A stretch of DNA of 8,692 nucleotides from Syntrophomonadaceae bacterium (GTDB lineage Bacteria; Bacillota_D; Dethiobacteria; DTU022). Each line of letters starts with the position of its first letter. Within the stretch, counting starts at the first letter, position 1. The translations under genes were made by a program, and so were the position numbers. Location: assembly GCA_003551865.1 (NCBI GenBank), contig PUNU01000214.1, forward strand, positions 1 through 8,692, read 5' to 3'. The notes under the pieces are model-generated. The model was not told where the DNA came from. It was given only the letters and a program-made list of their open reading frames with translations, and ran no database searches. Below, piece after piece: positions 5,564 through 8,692 of the stretch.

Positions 5564-6604
5564 TTATGAAGTGCTGTCTTCGCGGTAAGCAGGACCCTGC
5601 TTGATCAGGTCCAGGATACTCTTGATGATGCCCGCGACCGGGACGGCCAGCACCATACCCAGCAAACCGGCCAGGCCCCCGCCGGCCAGTATTGCCACGA
5701 TAATTGTAATTGGCTTCATCTTAATAACCCGGCCAAGCACTACCGGTGCTAAAAACATACCGTCCAGGACCTGTATTGCTACGTATATCAAAATAATCAA
5801 CAAAGGAGAGGGAGCTAATGGTGAAAGACTCAGCAAAACTGCCGGCACAGCAGCAATATAAGGCCCTATATAGAGAATAAAGTTAAAGATTCCCGCTATC
5901 AGGCCCAGGAGCATCGCATGGGGCATGCCTACAATAGCAAGGGCCGTTCCGGTAATTACCCCTACTATGAAACAACGAATTAGCGAGCCGCGTATAAAGG
6001 TCCCGACATTTGCATCAATAATTGCGAGAATCTCTTCGGCTGTGCGGCGTTTTTTCAAGGGAACCAGGGACACCAGCTGTTCCCGGACAGATTGAAAATC
6101 ATAAAGCAGGTAAAAAACCAGGAAAAGGACCAGGATAAAATCAACAGCTCCGCCGATAAGGTAAATTGAAGCTTCAGCCAGGTATTCTACAGCCTGGTGA
6201 AGGTTTTCCGACAGCCCCAATAGAAAACTTCTGACTTCTTCTTCCAGATCAAAATAGATCAGCTGCTGAGACAGCCATGAAATGAAAGCCTGAATGCGCG
6301 CTGTATAGTGAGGAAAATCTTCCATCAGCTCGGTAAATTCAAAATAGATAACCGGGACAAGCAGGCTTATAACGAGAACAAAAAAAAGCAAAAATGCAAT
6401 AAAAACCAGGCCGGTTGCCACACCGTGGTTCAGGCGGAATTTATTCTTTAAAAAAGTCAGCAGGGGGTAAAAAATGTATACGATCAAAGTGCTGACTAAA
6501 ATAAGCGCCGCCAGCCAGGCCAGGCTCTGCAGGAGCCAGATCGCGCCCACCACGAAGAAAATTAATAAAATTACCCGCACGGCAAAAGACCATTGTTTAT
6601 CCAT
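5564..6604 (-). CDS. AI-2E family (UPF0118) membrane transporter
   Basis: The 346-residue protein has the layout of the AI-2E/UPF0118 family (PF01594). Hydrophobic helices occur at about 8-27, 28-48, 62-88, 147-168, 208-226, 228-244, 246-262, 268-286 and 300-328. A largely soluble, acidic helical segment (about 90-145) follows helix 3, as usual in the family. Conserved-looking parts are FILYIGPYIAAVPA (242-255) and the end APVVLGRVIKMKPI with GLLGMVLAVPVAGI. The family includes TqsA-type exporters and Na+/H+ antiporters, so the substrate cannot be named. I chose the ATG at 6604 because GGAG lies nine nt upstream; the in-frame ATG at 6613 touches that same GGAG and is unlikely. It follows ychF by 17 bp and probably shares its transcript. 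No strong terminator follows. Confidence 0.9.
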   Translation of the reverse strand: MDKQWSFAVRVILLIFFVVGAIWLLQSLAWLAALILVSTLIVYIFYPLLTFLKNKFRLNHGVATGLVFIAFLLFFVLVISLLVPVIYFEFTELMEDFPHYTARIQAFISWLSQQLIYFDLEEEVRSFLLGLSENLHQAVEYLAEASIYLIGGAVDFILVLFLVFYLLYDFQSVREQLVSLVPLKKRRTAEEILAIIDANVGTFIRGSLIRCFIVGVITGTALAIVGMPHAMLLGLIAGIFNFILYIGPYIAAVPAVLLSLSPLAPSPLLIILIYVAIQVLDGMFLAPVVLGRVIKMKPITIIVAILAGGGLAGLLGMVLAVPVAGIIKSILDLIKQGPAYREDSTS

Positions 6605-6621
6605 TTTGTTCATCTCCAGGC

Positions 6622-7683
6622 TTAGGACCGAAAGCGAATAAACATGACGTCCCCATCTCCAACCCGGTAATCACGTCCTTCTATGCGGCAAAGTCCTTTT
6701 TCGCGGGCTTTGGCCAGACTGCCCTCGGCAAGCAGTGAATCCCAGCCAATCACCTCGGCATTTATAAACCCTTTTTCCATGTCGGTATGGACTTTTCCCG
6801 CCGCTTCGATTGCCCGAATGCCGGCTGGAACCACCCACGCCCTGGCTTCGTCGCCTTTTACGGTATAAAAAGTTACCAGGTTCAAAAGATTGTAACACTC
6901 CCGGAGCAATTTTTCAGTCCGGCTTTCTTCAACACCGTATGCCTGCAGGAAAGTCTCTCTCTCTTCTTCAGGCAAATCAGCTATTTCCGCTTCGAGACGG
7001 GCACACATGGAAACGACTTTACTGTTTCGAGGAAAAAATGAAATATCAGGATCCAGAAAAGAATCTTCGTTAGTATTATAAACATAGACCATGTCCTTAA
7101 GCGTGAGCAAGCTGAGCTGCTCCAAAGCCGGCATTTCTTCATCTTCAAACTGCAAATCCCGCAGCTGTATACCACTATTAAGGCTTTCTTCCAGTTTGGA
7201 CAACAAATTAAGTTCATGCTGTGCCGACCTGTCGCCGCTTTTTATTTTTGGCTCAACCTTCTGCCTCCTTCTGGAAATTACTTCTATGTCAGCCAGGCTG
7301 AGTTCAAGGTTGACGATATCAATGCTCAAGCCGGGGTCAGCTTCGCCGTAAGCCGATTGCCCAAATCCTGCAACAACATGTATCAAAAGATCGACATTGC
7401 GAAGATGCCCCAGGAATTGATTGCCCAGCCCCTCACCCCTGCTTGCTCCCTCAACCAGACCGGCTACATCAAAAACCTCTATGGTTGCCGGGGTGATTTT
7501 TGTTGAACCGCAAACATCGGCCAGGGCTTTTAAACGCTGGTCCGGGATCGCGACAATTGCCTTGTTGGGATCGATTGTAGAAAATGGATAGCTTTCAATG
7601 GTTACATCAAGGGCGGTAACCGCCTTAAATAATGTCGATTTGCCGGCGTTTGGAAGGCCGACGATGCCACAGCTCCAGGCCAT
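6622..7683 (-). CDS. ychF: Ribosome-binding ATPase YchF (OLA1/Obg family)
   Basis: The 353-residue protein has the P-loop GLPNAGKST (9-17), the G3 motif DVAG (72-75) within EVFDVAGLVEGASRGEGLGN, and the NxxE motif NTNE (203-206). YchF carries NxxE in place of NKxD and therefore prefers ATP to GTP. The C-terminal TGS domain (about 268-351) includes LVTFYTVKGDEARAWVVPAG, HTDMEKGFINAEVI and the final YRVGDGDVMFIRFRS. It is about 10 residues shorter than the usual 363. The family binds ribosomes and is linked to translation quality and redox stress. The ATG has GGGAGG seven nt upstream. It sits next to the DUF951 gene, the same pairing as yyzM-yyaF in Bacillus, but an AI-2E gene separates it from rpsF. 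Confidence 0.97.
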   Translation of the reverse strand: MAWSCGIVGLPNAGKSTLFKAVTALDVTIESYPFSTIDPNKAIVAIPDQRLKALADVCGSTKITPATIEVFDVAGLVEGASRGEGLGNQFLGHLRNVDLLIHVVAGFGQSAYGEADPGLSIDIVNLELSLADIEVISRRRQKVEPKIKSGDRSAQHELNLLSKLEESLNSGIQLRDLQFEDEEMPALEQLSLLTLKDMVYVYNTNEDSFLDPDISFFPRNSKVVSMCARLEAEIADLPEEERETFLQAYGVEESRTEKLLRECYNLLNLVTFYTVKGDEARAWVVPAGIRAIEAAGKVHTDMEKGFINAEVIGWDSLLAEGSLAKAREKGLCRIEGRDYRVGDGDVMFIRFRS

Positions 7684-7704
7684 AAAACCGCCTCCCGCCC
7701 AAAT

Positions 7705-7899
7705 TCATACTTCGGCGTCATCCGATATAACTTTTTTTACCCGCCGCTCAAAACGGGTGCGAGGTATTAATACACTGCGTCCGCAGTTAACACATTTTAT
7801 GCGAAAATCCATGCCGACCCTGATTATTCTCCAGCAGTTCGAACCGCACGGATGCCCTTTTTTCATCTCAACAAGTTGACCAACATGGTACTCCGCCAT
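7705..7899 (-). CDS. DUF951 domain protein, small predicted zinc-binding protein
   Basis: This 64-residue protein matches the DUF951 (PF06107) pattern: VGQLVEMKKGHPCGSNCW (6-23), then VGMDFRIKCVNCGRSV (28-43), then RTRFERRVKKV. H16, C18, C36 and C39 are placed to hold a metal, and there is an extra cysteine at C22. The length is normal for the family. Its function is unknown; the fold is thought to be a small beta-barrel with nucleic acid binding possible, but that is not shown here. The ATG at 7899 starts 20 nt after adk and has only weak ribosome binding (GGTG about 11 nt upstream), so translation may depend on adk. It lies 21 bp before ychF, a conserved neighbour in Bacillota. Confidence 0.92.
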   Translation of the reverse strand: MAEYHVGQLVEMKKGHPCGSNCWRIIRVGMDFRIKCVNCGRSVLIPRTRFERRVKKVISDDAEV

Positions 7900-7919
7900 A
7901 ATATTTGAAGCACCGACCT

Positions 7920-8567
7920 TTAAAGGTTTTCTACGATATCTTTGATTTGCTTGTAAACATCCTCCATCTCCTGGTTGCCATCAATTTCACTGATAAGGCC
8001 CTGTTCTTCATAAAAGTCAACCACCGGTTCGGTTTGCTTTTTATATACCTCCAGCCTCTCAGTGACGGTTTCCAGTGAGTCGTCTTCCCTCTGGTAAAGG
8101 TCTCCACCGCACTGGTCACATACATTACGCACCTTGGGCGGGTTAAATTTAATATGATAATTCGCACCGCAGTCACTGCAAACCCGCCTTCCTGTCAGGC
8201 GGTTAATCAATTCCTGTTCGTCTACCTTAATCAATAAAACCCGATCGATTTTAGCCCCTATTTCAGGAAGAACCTTATCTAAAAAAGTAGCCTGGGCGAC
8301 TGTCCTGGGAAACCCGTCCAAAAGTGCACCGTTTTCACAATCCGGTTCCTTCAAACGTTCTCTGACTATTTCCACCACAACCTCGTCGGGAACCAGCTTT
8401 CCGCTATCCATGTATTCCTTGGCCTTGCGACCCAGAATCGATTCCTCTTTAACCGCTTTTCTTAAAATATCGCCTGTGGCAATATAGGCAAGACCATATT
8501 CATCCACCAGTCTTTCTGCCTGTGTTCCTTTGCCTGCCCCCGGTGGCCCCAATAAAATAATCAGCAT
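7920..8567 (-). CDS. adk: Adenylate kinase, long form with zinc-binding LID
   Basis: The enzyme converts ATP and AMP to two ADP in the cytosol. The 215-residue protein has the P-loop GPPGAGKGT (7-15), the AMP-binding segment ATGDILRKAV (30-39), the LLDGFPRT signature (82-89) and the LID with LTGRRVCSDCGANYH (124-138). Cysteines 130, 133, 150 and 153 form a complete four-Cys zinc site, typical of Gram-positive enzymes. LETVTERLEVYKKQTEPV (165-182) is the conserved closing region. The ATG has GAGG seven nt upstream. It is followed after 20 bp by the DUF951 gene. In most Bacillota adk lies in the ribosomal protein operon between secY and map; here neither neighbour is visible, so this is a relocated or second copy. 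Confidence 0.97.
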   Translation of the reverse strand: MLIILLGPPGAGKGTQAERLVDEYGLAYIATGDILRKAVKEESILGRKAKEYMDSGKLVPDEVVVEIVRERLKEPDCENGALLDGFPRTVAQATFLDKVLPEIGAKIDRVLLIKVDEQELINRLTGRRVCSDCGANYHIKFNPPKVRNVCDQCGGDLYQREDDSLETVTERLEVYKKQTEPVVDFYEEQGLISEIDGNQEMEDVYKQIKDIVENL

Positions 8568-8692
8568 ATTGATACCTCGCTTTTTACGGCTGACTTATAA
8601 GATTCAAAGATCTACTGTTCTTCTTTTCCAGCTCATTTCCTGCCGGCAGATGGAAAATAACTCCCCTTCGGTACCCTATCGGTAAGGAACAA
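8568..8692. other. Unassigned edge region upstream of adk
   Basis: No gene can be named in these 125 bp. On the minus strand one frame stays open from the edge to a TAA at 8586-8584 (35 codons, beginning CSLPIGYRRGV and ending NLISQP). It does not resemble the C-terminus of SecY or another family I know. A 10-bp perfect palindrome CTGCCGGCAG lies at 8640-8649, framed by TTTCC and GGAAA. No good promoter hexamer pair is seen for adk. Confidence 0.3.

Noticed and set aside
8584..8692. 35-codon open frame at the right edge as the end of an upstream gene
   Set aside because: No start is visible, the length is within chance, and the residues match no family that I recognise.

Overview
The window looks like a chromosomal housekeeping segment of a Gram-positive, low-to-mid GC bacterium of the Bacillota, most likely a clostridial lineage. 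The evidence is the gene order DUF951 - ychF - (insert) - rpsF - ssb - rpsR ... rplI - dnaB, which is the Firmicute arrangement near the origin in Bacillus and Clostridia, together with the four-cysteine zinc LID of adenylate kinase, the Gram-positive DUF951 protein and strong GGAGG-type ribosome binding sites. All ten complete genes and one partial gene are on the minus strand, so transcription runs from high to low coordinates. A finer taxonomic placement cannot be supported from sequence reading alone.

Right part (8692 down to 5564): adk, a DUF951 protein, the GTPase/ATPase ychF and an AI-2E family membrane protein are tightly packed with gaps of about 17-21 bp, as in one operon. The 125 bp upstream of adk hold no recognisable gene. 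adk is not next to secY and map, and the AI-2E gene sits between ychF and rpsF, which are often direct neighbours.

Middle (5563 down to 4166): a clear sigma-A type promoter (TTGCCG, 17 bp, TATTAT with an extended TG) drives rpsF-ssb-rpsR. Its short leader can fold into a two-part hairpin that reaches the rpsF Shine-Dalgarno and carries a CCG, resembling the known S6:S18 autoregulatory leader. The unit ends at a good intrinsic terminator. These genes link two 30S proteins that bind each other (S6 and S18) with the single-strand DNA-binding protein.

Left part (4165 down to 865): rplI, dnaB and a COG2509-type FAD-dependent protein form a second unit. A small hairpin covers the dnaB Shine-Dalgarno, and dnaB and the FAD gene overlap by GTGA. 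The DUF2232 and DHH/GdpP genes often found between rpsR and rplI in this phylum are absent.

Left edge (864 down to 1): an intergenic stretch is followed by the N-terminal part of an exported, membrane-anchored protein resembling the lead domain of clostridial M23 cell-wall peptidases. Its reading frame extends upstream through the membrane segment to an ATG with a ribosome binding site, but an in-frame TGA interrupts it 17 codons after that ATG. This is the strangest thing in the window. I did not find a convincing undescribed multi-gene system, mobile element, CRISPR array, rRNA or tRNA.
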